DNA of 64,000 bases from JBGPLJ01 sp963826145 (GCA_963826145.1 CAWGVW010000002.1:1-64000); one strand, 5' to 3'. Counted from the first letter of the stretch, positions 16,841-25,076 are shown. Notes: generated by a model not told the origin, from the letters alone. Numbers and translations: made by a program.

Positions 16841-17591
16841 TGAGATAGACCAGGTTGATCGTCATCAGCTGATCGGTCGTTTCAAGATTGCCCGGCGGAT
16901 CGCTGTTGTAGCGCACGCCATAGCCGACGCTCAACGCGAGCTTGTCCGTCATGCTGACCTGCAGTGCGAGGTCGTTGCTGACGAAGGTATTCTGGGAGCC
17001 CGACTCGACCAGCAGCTTGTCGGTGATCTGGGTGTTCGCCGTGAGTTTGTGCAGGAAATCGAGCCCCGCATTCACGATGGCATCACTCGAGGTGTCACCC
17101 TTGATGCGCTGGATGACATCGCCGGCGGCATTCTTGATGAGCAATTCCGGTCGCAGGGACCGATAGCCGAGGCCGAGCGTGCCACTGAATTTCGTGGCTT
17201 CGGTGTCGATGAACTTGTAGCCGACGCCCGCGGAGAGCGTCGCCTGGTAATCGAAGCCGCTGAAAGCGTCATCCTCATAGCGCGCGGCGCCGAAGGCAAA
17301 GAGTCGCTCGGTCAGCTTATAGTCGGACTGCCAGCGAATATCCCAGCGCTGCGCCGAAGTGATGCCATTGTTGCTGCCGTAGAGACCGCTGAAAGCGAAC
17401 GCGTGTTTCCACACCGGCCCCTCGGTTGCGAGCTCGAACTTCGCGTTGCCCGTATCGGTGTCGGAATTGCCGCGCGCCATGACAAAACCGAGCTCGCCCT
17501 TGCCCTTCCAGTCGGCGTGCGCCGGCAGCGCGGCCATGCATGCAAGGGCAAGAAATGCGGACGCACCGCACCAGGGGTTCGAAATGCGCAC
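16833..17591 (-). CDS. DUF481 family outer-membrane protein
   Basis: This 252-residue protein has a signal peptide (FLALACMAALPAHA) and a DUF481 (YdiY-like) barrel: ADWKGKGELGFVMARGNSDT at the mature start, a conserved family opening in which GELG is followed by a GN(S/T)xT motif. Many short alternating strands follow, and the end reads TINLVYLIK. Proteins of this type are outer-membrane beta-barrels, some induced by salt; the cargo is unknown. It is monocistronic here. Confidence 0.85.
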   Translation of the reverse strand: MRISNPWCGASAFLALACMAALPAHADWKGKGELGFVMARGNSDTDTGNAKFELATEGPVWKHAFAFSGLYGSNNGITSAQRWDIRWQSDYKLTERLFAFGAARYEDDAFSGFDYQATLSAGVGYKFIDTEATKFSGTLGLGYRSLRPELLIKNAAGDVIQRIKGDTSSDAIVNAGLDFLHKLTANTQITDKLLVESGSQNTFVSNDLALQVSMTDKLALSVGYGVRYNSDPPGNLETTDQLMTINLVYLIK

Positions 17592-17623
17592 AGGCTTCTT
17601 CTCCGAAGAAAACGAGTGCGTGA

Positions 17624-18001
17624 TTATAGGCTGCCGAGCAGACGGACCCGAGGGTACAAAAGTCGTATTGCGGTAGTGATGGCAAAGAGCGCAGCGATTG
17701 CCGCCGCGACATAACCCGCACTCAGGGGATCCAGCTTCGGCGCAATACGGGGCAGCGCCGCAACCAGCACTATAAGAAGAGTGACCACCGCGATGGAGTC
17801 GAGCGAAAACATCCGAAACGCGGTACGGCGCCAGCGCACAAGGTTCGATCCGGCGACTGCGTAGTCCTCCTGCGCCCGCCGCCGTTCGGCATCACGATCA
17901 ATCTCCGTCGCGCGCACGCGCGCCATCAGGCGCACGTCGAAATCCGGGTCGACGTCAATCGATCCGAACAGTTTAGTGAGACGATCGTCGAGCGCAGTCA
18001 T
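17624..18001 (-). CDS. Small two-helix membrane protein, probable partner of the ECF sigma factor
   Basis: ATG at 18001 overlaps the sigma-factor stop by 4 bases. The 125-residue protein has a soluble N-terminus of about 65 residues (DDRLTKLFGSIDVDPDFDVR) and two membrane helices (SIAVVTLLIVLVAALPRI and AGYVAAAIAALFAITTAI). Coupled genes of this kind directly downstream of ECF sigma factors commonly encode anti-sigma factors. No zinc-finger motif (HxxxCxxC) is present, so this would be a non-ZAS type or a different sensor. The role is inferred from position only. Confidence 0.6.
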   Translation of the reverse strand: MTALDDRLTKLFGSIDVDPDFDVRLMARVRATEIDRDAERRRAQEDYAVAGSNLVRWRRTAFRMFSLDSIAVVTLLIVLVAALPRIAPKLDPLSAGYVAAAIAALFAITTAIRLLYPRVRLLGSL

Positions 18002-18597
18002 GCCAGCTCCTGAAGGCGCGCACGCGCCCGGTGAAGCAGGGTCTTCACCGTGCCAACGGGCATCGCGAGCATGGCCGATACCGATTCATACGACTGCTCC
18101 TCCATATAAAAGAGCATCACGACCTGGCGCTGCTTCGCCGGCAACTGATCGACGAGGCGCAGCAGTGCATCGCCTTCAAGCGCCGTGCCCTCGCCTTCCG
18201 TCTTGGCGCCGGCGGTCTCGACGGCACTTAGCACTTCCGGATCGCTGAGCGAGGCATTCGGTCGGCGCGAGCGAATTGCCGTGAAGCTCGTATTGCGTGT
18301 GATCGTGTAGATCCACGTCGAGAGCGTCGCGCGGCCATCGAATTGGGGCAAAGCCTTCCACACCTTGATGAATACCTCCTGCGCCACGTCTTCCGCCGCC
18401 CCGCGGTCGCGCAGGTAGCTCAACGCGAGGCCGAACACCTTGCGCCGGAAGGCGTCCACGACGACCGCCAGCGCTTCGTCGCGCCGGCCCGCAGCAACCA
18501 GGTCGATGACCCTCGCCTCTAGCATCCTGGGAGGGGTCCGGGCAGGCGCAATAACACAGGGTTGATACTCCGCATCCGGGCAAAAGGTTTCAGCCAT
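17998..18597 (-). CDS. ECF-type RNA polymerase sigma factor
   Basis: The protein has the two sigma domains. Region 2 has YLRDRGAAEDVAQEVFIKVW, then FDGRATLSTWIYTITRN. Region 4 has LPAKQRQVVMLFYMEEQSYE, then MPVGTVKTLLHRARARL. It directs RNA polymerase to a dedicated promoter set, which is not identifiable here. I give the start at 18597 (MAETFCPD). A start at 18522 (MLEARVIDLV), with AGG upstream, is equally possible. The 4-base overlap with the next gene marks a sigma/partner operon. Confidence 0.88.
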   Translation of the reverse strand: MAETFCPDAEYQPCVIAPARTPPRMLEARVIDLVAAGRRDEALAVVVDAFRRKVFGLALSYLRDRGAAEDVAQEVFIKVWKALPQFDGRATLSTWIYTITRNTSFTAIRSRRPNASLSDPEVLSAVETAGAKTEGEGTALEGDALLRLVDQLPAKQRQVVMLFYMEEQSYESVSAMLAMPVGTVKTLLHRARARLQELA

Positions 18598-18674
18598 TGT
18601 AGGACGCCGCCGGTGAAACCTTATGTCCGGCTGGCGAGTACAAGTAAGCGAACCCGCCAGGAGACCGAACCCAA

Positions 18675-18791
18675 GTGACCGCACCTTTTCAAGACACCGC
18701 CATCGCCACCCTCATCGGGGCGCTGATCGGCTATCTTGCGCACGGCCATTGGGACAAGCTCGATTGGCTGATGCATTTGCTGGTTGCATAG
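18675..18791 (+). CDS. Small membrane-like protein of 38 residues
   Basis: GTG at 18675 follows AGGAG (11 bases away) and gives a 38-residue peptide starting VTAPFQDTAIATLIGALIGY, with HGHWDKLDWLMHLLVA at the end. It has one hydrophobic segment (TAIATLIGALIGYLA). The stop at 18789-18791 is joined directly to GAGGAG, the ribosome site of the next gene, so it can be the first gene of the 18675-19820 unit. I do not recognise it. Confidence 0.5.
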   Translation: MTAPFQDTAIATLIGALIGYLAHGHWDKLDWLMHLLVA

Positions 18792-18804
18792 AGGAGTTGA
18801 GTCC

Positions 18805-19221
18805 ATGACCGAAGGCCAGATGACGATGCTCATTCCGATTCTCGGAGTGATTCTCAGCATGACTGTCGCGATCGTTTTCATCCTCGCTGTGCACTGGCAC
18901 AAGACCAAGCAGCTCGAGCAGCGTCACAAGGAGCGCATGGCGGCCATCGACAAGGGGCTCGACCTGCCGATGGATCCGATCAAGGTCGACGCGCCGTCGC
19001 GGCCGCGATATCTGCTGCGCGGGCTTGTGTGGCTCGGCGTGGGTGTCTCGCTGGTGTACGGCGCACGGCCCGCGCTCGATGCAGAGGCATCCTCCTTCGG
19101 CTGGATACCGGTTGCCGTCGGGCTCGCCTATCTCATCTTCTATTTCGTTGAGGGACGAAGGGAGTCCGGGCCCGCTAAAGACACACCGCCGAAGGACTCG
19201 ACGTCCGGGAGCGGCTCATGA
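18805..19221 (+). CDS. DUF6249-like membrane protein
   Basis: ATG at 18805 has GAGGAG eight bases upstream. The 138-residue protein begins with a membrane helix (MLIPILGVILSMTVAIVFIL), has a cytosolic basic loop (HKTKQLEQRHKERMAAIDKG), then two more helices (YLLRGLVWLGVGVSLVYG and IPVAVGLAYLIFYF), and a polar tail. The HKERMAAIEKG-like loop between the first and second helix is the mark of small membrane proteins annotated as DUF6249, often found near ECF sigma factors. Its stop overlaps the next gene start. Confidence 0.65.
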   Translation: MTEGQMTMLIPILGVILSMTVAIVFILAVHWHKTKQLEQRHKERMAAIDKGLDLPMDPIKVDAPSRPRYLLRGLVWLGVGVSLVYGARPALDAEASSFGWIPVAVGLAYLIFYFVEGRRESGPAKDTPPKDSTSGSGS

Positions 19222-19820
19222 AGGGGCGCCACTTATTTGTCGCGGTGCTCGGCGTCGCCCTCGCCTCGCCGACGCCCGCGAGTGAATACAGCAAGGTCAA
19301 CGGATCGGTGCAGGTTGCAGCCGGCAGCCAGGTGAAGAACGACGTCTCCACCGTGAACGGCTCCGTCACCATCGGCGAAGGCGCGAGCGTCGAGGAAGCG
19401 AGCACAGTGAACGGCAGCATCACGCTCGGACCGCGCGCGACAGCGAAAGAAATGAGCGCCGTCAATGGCCGCCTCATACTCGATGAAAGCTCGAGCGTCA
19501 GCGGCGCGATCTCGAACGTGAACGGCGACATCCAGCTCGCCGCGGCGCATGTCGGTGGCGATATCCATACGTATAACGGCAGCGTCAACATCGGTGCGAA
19601 TTCGCGCGTCGACGGCGGCATTTACATCGAGAAGTCGTCCTCGAGCTGGTTCTCCTGGAAGAGCAACCCGCCGCGCATCGTCATCGGTCCCGGCGCCGTC
19701 GTGCAGGGTCCGCTCAAGTTCGAACGGGAAGTCGAGCTTTACGTCAGCGACCGCGCGAAGATCGGAACCGTTACCGGCGCGACGGCGGTGCCCTACTCGG
19801 GCGATACTGCGCCGAAGTAA
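19218..19820 (+). CDS. Secreted polymer-forming/DUF4097-like repeat protein
   Basis: A signal peptide (LFVAVLGVALASPTPA) is followed by at least six copies of a short repeat of about 20 residues with the core VNGS(V/I)xIGxxA (KVNGSVQVAAG, TVNGSVTIGEG, TVNGSITLGPR, AVNGRLILDES). This points to a right-handed beta-helix, like bactofilin or DUF4097 proteins. The last 60 residues are less regular. The protein is probably periplasmic or on the cell surface. Translation is coupled to the DUF6249-like gene (4-base overlap), so the two may form a membrane plus periplasm unit. Confidence 0.62.
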   Translation: MKGRHLFVAVLGVALASPTPASEYSKVNGSVQVAAGSQVKNDVSTVNGSVTIGEGASVEEASTVNGSITLGPRATAKEMSAVNGRLILDESSSVSGAISNVNGDIQLAAAHVGGDIHTYNGSVNIGANSRVDGGIYIEKSSSSWFSWKSNPPRIVIGPGAVVQGPLKFEREVELYVSDRAKIGTVTGATAVPYSGDTAPK

Positions 19821-19823
19821 GTG

Positions 19824-19853
19824 AGTGGGGTCAGGCCCCACAGGGGTCTGACC
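19824..19853. repeat. Short palindromic repeat with GGGGTC core
   Basis: The segment holds two overlapping hairpins: GTGGGG/CCCCAC around TCAGG, and GGTCAGGCCCC paired with GGGGTCTGACC (10 of 11 bases). It ends 2 bases before the ATG at 19856 and probably affects translation of that gene. A related segment is at 21189-21232. Confidence 0.5.
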
Positions 19854-19855
19854 GC

Positions 19856-20137
19856 ATGACGACACCGCCGCTGCCTGCCGCCGCCGAAAGGGCGCTCGCC
19901 GAAGGTCACCTGCTCGAAGCGATCAAGGCCCTGCGCAAGAGCGAAAAGCTCGACCTGACGCAGGCGAAGCAGAGGCTCGACGCGTACCTCGACGACAATC
20001 CGGACCTGCGCGAGCGCGTCCAGCAGAAGAGCCGTGAGTTTCGCCGGCGGATCATCAAATGGGCGCTCGTCTTCGACGCAATCCTCATACTCATCTTCGT
20101 CTACTGGTTTTTCGGCCGCACCCACGGATCCAATTGA
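19856..20137 (+). CDS. L7/L12-C-terminal-like domain with a membrane anchor
   Basis: The 93-residue protein starts with a segment like the C-terminal domain of ribosomal protein L7/L12 (HLLEAIKALRKSEKLDLTQA, then KQRLDAYLDD; the ribosomal form has IKxxRxxxxLGLKEAK). A basic stretch and one membrane helix follow (WALVFDAILILIFVYWFF). Such small proteins with a ribosomal-like helix domain are known, but their function is not. The ATG stands directly after a palindromic repeat, with no clear ribosome site. Confidence 0.55.
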   Translation: MTTPPLPAAAERALAEGHLLEAIKALRKSEKLDLTQAKQRLDAYLDDNPDLRERVQQKSREFRRRIIKWALVFDAILILIFVYWFFGRTHGSN

Positions 20138-20198
20138 CGACGGGGCCAGTCCGGCGGTAGCGTCCGGCCGTCAATAACAAGAACCGGGGGATGATCCC

Positions 20199-20900
20199 AT
20201 GCTCATTTCAATGCCGCGGCGCTTTGCCGCCGAGCTTATCGGCACGTTCTGGCTGGTCCTCGGAGGCTGCGGCAGCGCCGTGCTCGCTGCAAAATTTCCC
20301 GAGGTCGGAATCGGCCTCGTCGGCGTCGCGCTCGCCTTCGGCCTCACCGTGCTCACAATGGCCTATACCGTCGGGCACATCTCCGGCTGCCACCTGAATC
20401 CGGCTGTGACGATCGGGCTCTGGGCCGGCGGGCGCGTTCGCCCAGGCGATGTGTTGCCCTACATCGTCGCGCAGGTCGTCGGCGCAACGCTTGCGGCGTG
20501 GTTCCTCGCCCACATCGGGTCCGGTAACGGCACCGATGTCGTTGCGGGTGGTCTCGCAGCGAACGGCTATGGCGATCACTCACCGGGCGGCTACAACCTG
20601 CATTCGGCTCTCCTCACCGAAATCGTGATGACTTTCTTCTTCCTGTTCGTGATCCTGGGGTCCACCGACAGCCGAGTGCCGGCCGGCTTTGCACCGCTCG
20701 CAATCGGCCTCGCGCTTACGTTGATCCACCTGATCAGCATTCCTGTCACCAACACGTCGGTGAATCCCGCGCGCAGCACGGGACCGGCGCTGATGGTCGG
20801 CGGCTGGGCCCTGCAGCAGCTCTGGCTCTTCTGGGTCGCACCGATCGCTGGGGCGGTCATCGCCGGAGGGCTATATCGATGGCTGGGGAAGACAAAGTGA
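20199..20900 (+). CDS. aqpZ: Aquaporin Z
   Basis: The 233-residue membrane protein has two aquaporin half-repeats, with NPAVTIG after helix 2 and NPARSTGPA after helix 5, and the family start FAAELIGTFWLVLGGCGSAV. The filter residues fit a water channel: a histidine in LTLIHLISIPV and arginine in NPARS, with phenylalanine early. It lets water cross the inner membrane. The start at 20199 follows GGGGGATGATCCC. An upstream motif CAATAACAAGAACC is shared with the permease at 12109. The stop overlaps the next gene by 4 bases. Confidence 0.93.
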   Translation: MLISMPRRFAAELIGTFWLVLGGCGSAVLAAKFPEVGIGLVGVALAFGLTVLTMAYTVGHISGCHLNPAVTIGLWAGGRVRPGDVLPYIVAQVVGATLAAWFLAHIGSGNGTDVVAGGLAANGYGDHSPGGYNLHSALLTEIVMTFFFLFVILGSTDSRVPAGFAPLAIGLALTLIHLISIPVTNTSVNPARSTGPALMVGGWALQQLWLFWVAPIAGAVIAGGLYRWLGKTK

Positions 20901-21154
20901 AGAGCCCACTCACGCTTGCGTTCGCAGCCGCGGCCATCGCCCTGGCCGCGGCTTGCGTTGCAAGCGATGTGCCGAAGCCGCCGAAACTCGACCAGTGGGC
21001 GCTCTACGATTCGGACGACGCGACCATCATCAAGAAGTCGCGCGAAGGCATCTGCCACGACTATCGCAGCGGGAGTTTCGAGCGCACGGCGCACTACACG
21101 GCCTACCGCACGCTCGAGGATTGCCAGGCAAGCGGCGGCCGGCTCCCGCACTGA
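20897..21154 (+). CDS. Small putative lipoprotein
   Basis: The GTG start at 20897 overlaps the aqpZ stop (GTGA) and follows GGGGAAG. The product (85 residues) has a signal sequence ending LAAAC and then polar residues, so it is likely a lipoprotein, with two further cysteines (ICHDY and EDCQAS) that may form a disulphide. An in-frame ATG at 20879 is an alternative start. No family is recognised; coupling with aqpZ is by position. Confidence 0.55.
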   Translation: MKSPLTLAFAAAAIALAAACVASDVPKPPKLDQWALYDSDDATIIKKSREGICHDYRSGSFERTAHYTAYRTLEDCQASGGRLPH

Positions 21155-21188
21155 CACCGGCCGGATGCATTTTCCAGCGCCGCAGGTG

Positions 21189-21232
21189 AAAATGGGTCCG
21201 ACCGACTTTTCCTAATTGGTTCTGACCCCTCT
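21189..21232. repeat. Imperfect palindrome with GGGTC arms
   Basis: AAAATGGGTCCGACC and GGTTCTGACCCC face each other across about 17 bases. The sequence ends 4 bases before the fadB-like start at 21237, so no ribosome site of normal type remains. It is similar in core to the element at 19824-19853. Confidence 0.4.
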
Positions 21233-21236
21233 TTCT

Positions 21237-23336
21237 ATGCCTCAGGTTGATTACCGTGCTGACCGCGCGGTTGCCGTCATCACGTTCGGCAATGCGCCCG
21301 TCAATAGCCTCTCGCACGCGGTGCGTTCCGGCATTGCCTCCGCTTTCGAACGCGCCGCGGCGGATGGCACTGTCCGCGCCATTGTGCTCACGGGCGCCGA
21401 CGGCAACTTCTCCGGCGGCGCGGACATCAAGGAATTCGGTACGCCGGCGAGATTGCGCAGCCCAAACCTTCGCCAGCTGATCGCCCTCATCGAGGCGAGC
21501 GAGAAGCCTGTAGTCGCGGCGATCAGCGGCAACTGTCTCGGCGGCGGACTCGAGCTTGCCATGGCGGCTAACCATCGCGTGGCGAAAGTCGATGCGAAGC
21601 TCGGGCTGCCCGAAGTGAAACTGGGTCTTTTGCCGGGCGCGGGCGGCACGCAACGCCTGCCGCGCCTCGTCGGCGTCGAAACCGCCATCAACATGATCGT
21701 GAGCGGTGAGCCGGTGCCGGCGAAACTGCTCGCGAAGACGGCGCTCCTCGACCGCGTTGTCGATGGCGATCCCGTCGCTGCGGCAGAGGCCTTTGCCACA
21801 TCGAAGGATGCGGGCACGCGCCGGACGCGTGATCTCGTACTCGACGAGCCGAACCTCGAAGCGCTATGCGAATTCGCGCGCAACGGCGTCAAGGCGCAGT
21901 GGCCGAACCTGCCCGCGCCCGTGCGCTGCATCGATGCGATCGAATACGCCGGCAAGCCGCTCGAGGAAGGCCTCGCCTTCGAACGCCGCTGCTTCGTCGA
22001 GCTCATGGAGTCCCCGGAATCAAAATCGCTGCGCCACGCATTCCTCGCCGAGCGCAGGGCCAGCAAGATCGACGGCGTGCCGGAATCGACACCGGTCCGC
22101 AAGATTGAAAAGGCGGCGGTGATCGGCGCCGGCACCATGGGCGGTGGCATCACCATCTGCTTCCTGAATGCCGGGATTCCCGTGTGGCTGGTCGAGACAA
22201 CACAGGAAGCGCTCGACAGGGGCATTGCGCGCATCGCCGGCATCTACGACGGCCAGGTGAAGAAAGGCAAGCTCTCGCAGGCCGATCGCGACAAACGCCT
22301 GGCGCTCATCACGCCGACTCTCTCCTATGATGCGATCGCCACCGCCGACATCGTCATCGAAGCGGTGTTCGAGTCGATGGACGTCAAGCGGCAGGTCTTC
22401 ACGACACTCGACCGCGTCATGAAAGTCGGCGCGATCCTTGCGACGAACACCTCGACGCTCGACGTCAACCAGATCGCTGCATTCACGAAACGTCCGCAAG
22501 ATGTCGTCGGCACCCATTTCTTCAGTCCGGCGAATGTCATGCGCCTGCTCGAGATCGTACACGGCAAGGCGACTGCGCCCGACGTGCTCGCGACCGCGCT
22601 CAAGCTCGGCAAGACGCTGCGCAAGGTGGCAGTGGTCTCGGGCGTCTGCGACGGTTTCATCGGTAATCGCATGCTCGAGCCCTATACGAAGCAGGCTGCC
22701 TATCTCCTCGAGGAAGGCGCATCGCCCGAACAGGTCGACAAGGCGATGGAAACCTTCGGCATGGCGATGGGCCCGTTCCGCGTCGGCGATCTCGCCGGCA
22801 ACGACATCGGCTGGTCCGTGCGCAAGCGCCGCCGCGCCGAACGGCCCGACTACCAGTTCTCGACGCTCCCCGACAAGCTCTGCGAGCTCGGCCGCTTCGG
22901 ACAGAAGACAGGCGCCGGCTGGTACGACTACCCTGCGGGCCCGCGCAAGCCCGTGACATCGAAAGTCGTCGATGAGCTGATCTCGAAGCATCGCCGCGAG
23001 ATCGGCGTCACGCCGCGCAAGATCGGGAGCGCCGAGATCGTCGACCGGCTCGTTTATGCGCTCGTCAATGAAGGCGCGAAGATTCTCGAGGAGAAGATCG
23101 CGGCGCGCGCTTCGGACATCGACGTCGTGTATCTCACGGGCTACGGTTTTCCGGCGTCCCGCGGCGGCCCGATGTTCTACGCGGACACGATCGGACTCTA
23201 CGACGTGCGCCGGCGCGTGCGTGAGTTCGCCCGCAATACCCATGGCGATCCTGCGTTCTGGACACCGGCCCCGCTGCTCGACCGCCTCGCCGATTCGGGC
23301 GGCAGCTTCAGCGGCAGCGAAGGAGCCGCGCCATGA
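21237..23336 (+). CDS. Fused enoyl-CoA hydratase / 3-hydroxyacyl-CoA dehydrogenase
   Basis: The 699-residue protein carries an enoyl-CoA hydratase (residues 1-190, GADIKEFG, GLELAMAANHR, then GLLPGAGGTQRLPRLVG with the two acid residues), then an NAD-binding dehydrogenase (VIGAGTMGGGI near residue 297) with the catalytic histidine in GTHFFSPANVM, and a C-terminal dehydrogenase domain. It performs steps 2 and 3 of fatty acid beta-oxidation. The layout matches FadJ/FadB-type proteins with hydratase first. The start is ATG at 21237, immediately after a repeat with no clear ribosome site. The 4-base overlap with the thiolase gene (ATGA at 23333) makes a two-gene operon. Confidence 0.9.
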   Translation: MPQVDYRADRAVAVITFGNAPVNSLSHAVRSGIASAFERAAADGTVRAIVLTGADGNFSGGADIKEFGTPARLRSPNLRQLIALIEASEKPVVAAISGNCLGGGLELAMAANHRVAKVDAKLGLPEVKLGLLPGAGGTQRLPRLVGVETAINMIVSGEPVPAKLLAKTALLDRVVDGDPVAAAEAFATSKDAGTRRTRDLVLDEPNLEALCEFARNGVKAQWPNLPAPVRCIDAIEYAGKPLEEGLAFERRCFVELMESPESKSLRHAFLAERRASKIDGVPESTPVRKIEKAAVIGAGTMGGGITICFLNAGIPVWLVETTQEALDRGIARIAGIYDGQVKKGKLSQADRDKRLALITPTLSYDAIATADIVIEAVFESMDVKRQVFTTLDRVMKVGAILATNTSTLDVNQIAAFTKRPQDVVGTHFFSPANVMRLLEIVHGKATAPDVLATALKLGKTLRKVAVVSGVCDGFIGNRMLEPYTKQAAYLLEEGASPEQVDKAMETFGMAMGPFRVGDLAGNDIGWSVRKRRRAERPDYQFSTLPDKLCELGRFGQKTGAGWYDYPAGPRKPVTSKVVDELISKHRREIGVTPRKIGSAEIVDRLVYALVNEGAKILEEKIAARASDIDVVYLTGYGFPASRGGPMFYADTIGLYDVRRRVREFARNTHGDPAFWTPAPLLDRLADSGGSFSGSEGAAP

Positions 23337-24514
23337 GCCGCGAAGCCGTCATTGTCTCCACTGCGCGGACGCCGCTCGCGAAGTCGTTCCGCGGCGCCTT
23401 CAACATGAGCCACGGCGCCCATCTCGGCGGGCACGCCGTGAAAGCGGCGATGGAGCGCGCCAAGGTCGATCCGGCCGACGTGGAAGACGTCGTGATGGGC
23501 TGCGCGCTGCCGGAAGGCGCCACGGGTTCGAACATCGCACGCATCATTGCCTATCGCGCGGGCTGCCCGGTGACGGTGAGCGGCGTAACGCTGAACCGCT
23601 TCTGCAGCTCGGGCCTGCAGGCGATCGCAATGGCCTCGCAGCGCGTCCTGGCGGGCGAAGCGGATGTTTTCGTCGCGGGCGGCGTCGAGTCGATCAGCTG
23701 CGTGCAGAACACCCTGAACCCGAAGATGCTCCGGGACTCTTGGATCCTGAAGCACAAGCCCGAGTACTACTGGCCGATGCTCGAGACGGCGGAATTCGTC
23801 GCGAAGAAATACGGCATCAAGCGCGATCGCATGGATGAATACGGCGTGCGCAGCCAGCTGCGTGCGAGCGCGGCGCAGACCGCCGGCTACTTCAAGGATG
23901 AAATGGTCGCGACGCCCGCCACGATGGCGCTCGTGGATCCCGAAAGCGGCCGCGTCATGACGAAGGACGTCGTGATCGAACAGGACGAGGGCCTGCGCCC
24001 GGATACGACGCTCGAGGGCGTCGCGAAGATCAGGCCGGCGCTGCCCGGCGGCACCGTCGCCGCGGGCAATGCGAGCCAGTTTTCCGATGGCGCCGGTGCA
24101 TGCGTCGTCATGAGCGCGAGCGAGGCCTCGAAACGGGGCCTTACCCCGCTCGGCGCTTACCGCGGTTTCGCCGTTGCCGGCTGTGAGCCGGGGGAGATGG
24201 GGATCGGGCCGGTGTTCGCCGTGCCGAAACTTCTGAAGCGCGCCGGCATCCGGATGCAGGACGTCGGCCTGTGGGAATTGAACGAGGCTTTCGCCGTGCA
24301 GGTTCTCTATTGCCGCGACCAGCTCGGCATTCCCGACGAGCGGTTGAACGTCGACGGCGGCGCGATTGCCGTCGGTCATCCCTATGGCATGAGCGGGCAG
24401 CGGCTCACCGCGCACGCACTCATCGCCGGCAAGCGGCTCGGCGCGAAGTTCGTCGTCGCCACGATGTGCATCGGCGGCGGCATGGGGGCGGCGGGTCTCT
24501 TCGAAGTCTACTGA
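23333..24514 (+). CDS. Acetyl-CoA C-acyltransferase (thiolase)
   Basis: The 393-residue protein is a thiolase: the nucleophilic cysteine is in NRFCSSGLQAIA (near residue 88), the histidine in GGAIAVGHPYGMSG, and the second cysteine in ATMCIGGGMGA. It cleaves 3-ketoacyl-CoA with CoA to give acetyl-CoA and a shortened acyl-CoA, or acts in reverse. Coupling with the upstream hydratase-dehydrogenase gives a complete beta-oxidation pair, like fadBA or fadIJ with the multi-domain gene first. An inverted repeat begins 5 bases after its stop. Confidence 0.93.
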   Translation: MSREAVIVSTARTPLAKSFRGAFNMSHGAHLGGHAVKAAMERAKVDPADVEDVVMGCALPEGATGSNIARIIAYRAGCPVTVSGVTLNRFCSSGLQAIAMASQRVLAGEADVFVAGGVESISCVQNTLNPKMLRDSWILKHKPEYYWPMLETAEFVAKKYGIKRDRMDEYGVRSQLRASAAQTAGYFKDEMVATPATMALVDPESGRVMTKDVVIEQDEGLRPDTTLEGVAKIRPALPGGTVAAGNASQFSDGAGACVVMSASEASKRGLTPLGAYRGFAVAGCEPGEMGIGPVFAVPKLLKRAGIRMQDVGLWELNEAFAVQVLYCRDQLGIPDERLNVDGGAIAVGHPYGMSGQRLTAHALIAGKRLGAKFVVATMCIGGGMGAAGLFEVY

Positions 24515-24518
24515 AACC

Positions 24519-24592
24519 GGTACCGGGATTGGATTATTGGGAATTTGCGCTAAAGTTGCAGAGCAAATCCCCAATAATCCAATCCCGGTACC
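24519..24592. repeat. GGTACC-bounded long inverted repeat, copy 1
   Basis: Two 30-base arms (24519-24548 and 24563-24592) pair in 29 of 30 positions around a 14-base loop. The outer ends are GGTACC, and the arm begins GGTACCGGGATTGG. Copies 2 and 3 lie at 35256-35330 and 40221-40292. It sits between the thiolase and OsmC genes. There is no T-run. Confidence 0.9.
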
Positions 24593-24602
24593 TGCAGGCA
24601 TC

Positions 24603-25067
24603 ATGAGCACCTACACGGCAACTGTTTCGTGGTCGCGCCCGGCCGGCGCGCCATTCAAGGACAACAAGTTTTCACGCGCGCATGAGTGGCGCTTCGACGG
24701 CGGCGCGGTCGTGCCGGCCTCGAGTTCGCCAAAGGTCGTGCCACCGCCGCTCTCGAATTCTGCCGGCGTCGACCCGGAAGAAGCGTTCATCGCGTCGCTT
24801 TCCTCGTGTCACATGCTGTTCTTTCTGTTCTTTGCCGCCAAGGGAGGCTTCGTCATCGACAAGTACGAGGACGATGCCATCGGCGAGATGAGCAAGAACG
24901 CGAAGGGCGCCATGAGCATGACGAAGGTGACACTGCGACCGCAGGTTGCCTGGGTCGAGCGCACGCCGACGGCCGCAGAACTCGACGACCTGCACCACAA
25001 GGCGCACGAAGCCTGCTACATCGCGAATTCGGTCACCACCGAAATCGCGATCGAACCGCGCCCATAG
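24603..25067 (+). CDS. OsmC family protein
   Basis: The 154-residue protein matches the OsmC/Ohr superfamily, small peroxidases that reduce organic hydroperoxides with two cysteines. Cysteine 1 lies in IASLSSCHMLFFLFFAAKGG (near residue 70) and cysteine 2 in HHKAHEACYIANSV. The N-terminus SYTATVSWSRPAGAPF fits the YhfA/OsmC branch. The start ATG at 24603 follows an inverted repeat by 10 bases, with no strong ribosome site. The nearby beta-oxidation genes may supply peroxidised lipids, but that link is only guessed. Confidence 0.85.
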   Translation: MSTYTATVSWSRPAGAPFKDNKFSRAHEWRFDGGAVVPASSSPKVVPPPLSNSAGVDPEEAFIASLSSCHMLFFLFFAAKGGFVIDKYEDDAIGEMSKNAKGAMSMTKVTLRPQVAWVERTPTAAELDDLHHKAHEACYIANSVTTEIAIEPRP

Positions 25068-25076
25068 GTCGGCAAT

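Noticed and set aside
23198..24610. A 470-residue open frame opposite the thiolase gene
   Set aside because: It is the antisense shadow of the thiolase gene, which has all catalytic motifs in its own frame.
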